NCBI GenBank assembly: GCA_016781705.1
Contig: JADDPV010000010.1
Coordinates: 1-6,477, forward strand
Length of the DNA stretch: 6,477 nt
Origin: Rubrobacter sp.
GTDB taxonomy: Bacteria > Actinomycetota > Rubrobacteria > Rubrobacterales > Rubrobacteraceae
Direction: 5' to 3'
Translations under genes and position numbers: made by a program
Shown: positions 5,884-6,477 of the stretch, one piece after another
Position numbering within the stretch: position 1 is the first letter of the stretch
Layout of the letters: each line of letters opens with the position of its first letter
Notes under the pieces: model-generated
The model's database searches: none
What the model saw: the letters and a program-made list of their open reading frames with translations, nothing else
What the model was told of the DNA's origin: nothing

Positions 5884-6477
5884 CGGGGGGCTCACCATCC
5901 GCGCCACGCTCTGCGCCGAAGGGGGAGAGCCTTACAGGTTCGAGACGGCGGGCAGGCCAAAGTCGTCCTCAGGATGCACCACACCTCCGCCGCGTCCACT
6001 CCGCCCCAACCCCGGCCGCCGCTGTAGAGCAGGGTGTGCTCGGACGGAACATGAGGGGTCGTTCACCGCAGAGCGGTCTCCTACGGTGAATGCCGCCGTA
6101 TCAAACCCCTTGTCCGGCACCGTCACCCTCCGTTTGCTTCGCCGCCCATTGGCGAGGGGTGTTAATTGTACAGGGGCTTCCGCGCGAGATGCCCGCAACT
6201 TACCTACTCGTGCATCCTTGAGATCGCGCTTTCTACGGGTGTCGATCACGACGAGCCGGTCTTCTTCATAGCGGCCCCAAAGGGCCGGTGGTGATCCGCC
6301 CGAGCATCCCGCCACGCGCCTGTAGTAATTCCGCGCTGCCGAAGACCCCCAGGTCAAGCACTCGGAAGCTTAGATACTTACTATGCAAGCGTAAGCGGAG
6401 CGTCGGGAGGAGCCGAGAGTTGGGATGCACCCGCGAACTCTTGCGTCCTTCATGGGATTCGATGCCTTGGGTTGATC

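Larger units (their letters stand above)
5661..6477. other. About 820 bp with no supportable gene: short repeats, a strong RBS with a nine-codon ORF, apparently decayed sequence
   Basis: After the murT stop I find no gene I can name on either strand. A minus-strand frame (6357-5932, TTG start, no ribosome binding site) reads plausibly only over a short stretch (EEDRLVVIDTRRKRDLKDAR). A plus-strand frame reads LTIRATLCAEGGEPYRFETA near 5891-5950. Both then lose coding character. Codon third positions are less G/C-biased than in the neighbours, and the far end (about 6361-6400) is relatively AT-rich. No tRNA, rRNA or CRISPR pattern was recognised. It could be remnants of lost genes, the edge of a mobile element, or a non-coding RNA region. 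Confidence 0.5.

Noticed and set aside
5935..5957. Possible tRNA T-arm (GGTTCGAGAC near 5938)
   Set aside because: The flanking 5-base arms do not pair, and no acceptor or anticodon stem is found around it.
5932..6357. 141-codon minus-strand ORF with a TTG start
   Set aside because: No ribosome binding site, no recognisable family, and only a short stretch (EEDRLVVIDTRRKRDLKDAR) reads like protein; the rest is Arg/Gly/Pro-rich as expected of chance frames in GC-rich DNA. It may be a remnant but is not supportable as a gene.
6188..6445. Possible direct repeat between 6188-6215 and 6423-6451 (both GATGC, CCGC, AACT, then GTCC/ATCCTT)
   Set aside because: Alignment needs several gaps and mismatches, so it is not distinguishable from chance by eye.

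Overview
The window is GC-rich DNA with G/C-ending codons. Gene content (a MurT-type ligase, a LarB-type enzyme, a signal-less HtrA-like protease) and an apparently leaderless start point to a high-GC Gram-positive. The short GCTGAC-type intergenic repeats and gene style look Rubrobacter-like to me (Actinomycetota), but that is recognition rather than proof; no rRNA or other marker gene is present.

Layout: (1) Positions 1-1133, minus strand, hold the larB gene for nickel-pincer cofactor synthesis. Its last residues are cut off by the window edge, and it carries an unusual XRE-type helix-turn-helix domain at its N-terminus. (2) Positions 1220-2248, plus strand, divergent from larB, hold a badly decayed sodium/calcium exchanger (CaCA family) gene. 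It can be read end to end only by crossing five frameshifts and three internal stops. (3) Positions 2259-2942, minus strand, hold a two-gene operon: a small HMA-fold protein that has lost the CxxC metal site, then a helix-turn-helix plus coiled-coil protein. (4) Positions 3119-4138, minus strand, hold an HtrA/DegP-like serine protease with an intact triad, one PDZ domain, no visible export signal and an Arg/Gly-rich insertion. (5) Positions 4242-5660, plus strand, hold murT, divergent from the protease, with a perfect TATAAT box just ahead of the ATG. The partner gene gatD does not follow. (6) Positions 5661-6477 contain no gene I can defend: short repeats, a well-formed ribosome binding site leading into a nine-codon ORF, and what looks like decayed sequence.

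The genes do not form one pathway. They are short, mostly divergent or convergent units: cofactor synthesis (larB), possible metal- or stress-linked regulation (HMA-like plus HTH/coiled-coil), protein quality control (HtrA-like) and cell-wall amidation (murT). The most notable points are the HTH-LarB fusion, the metal-site-less HMA protein with its HTH partner, the insertion in the protease, and a leader block shared between the HMA-like gene and the nine-codon ORF.
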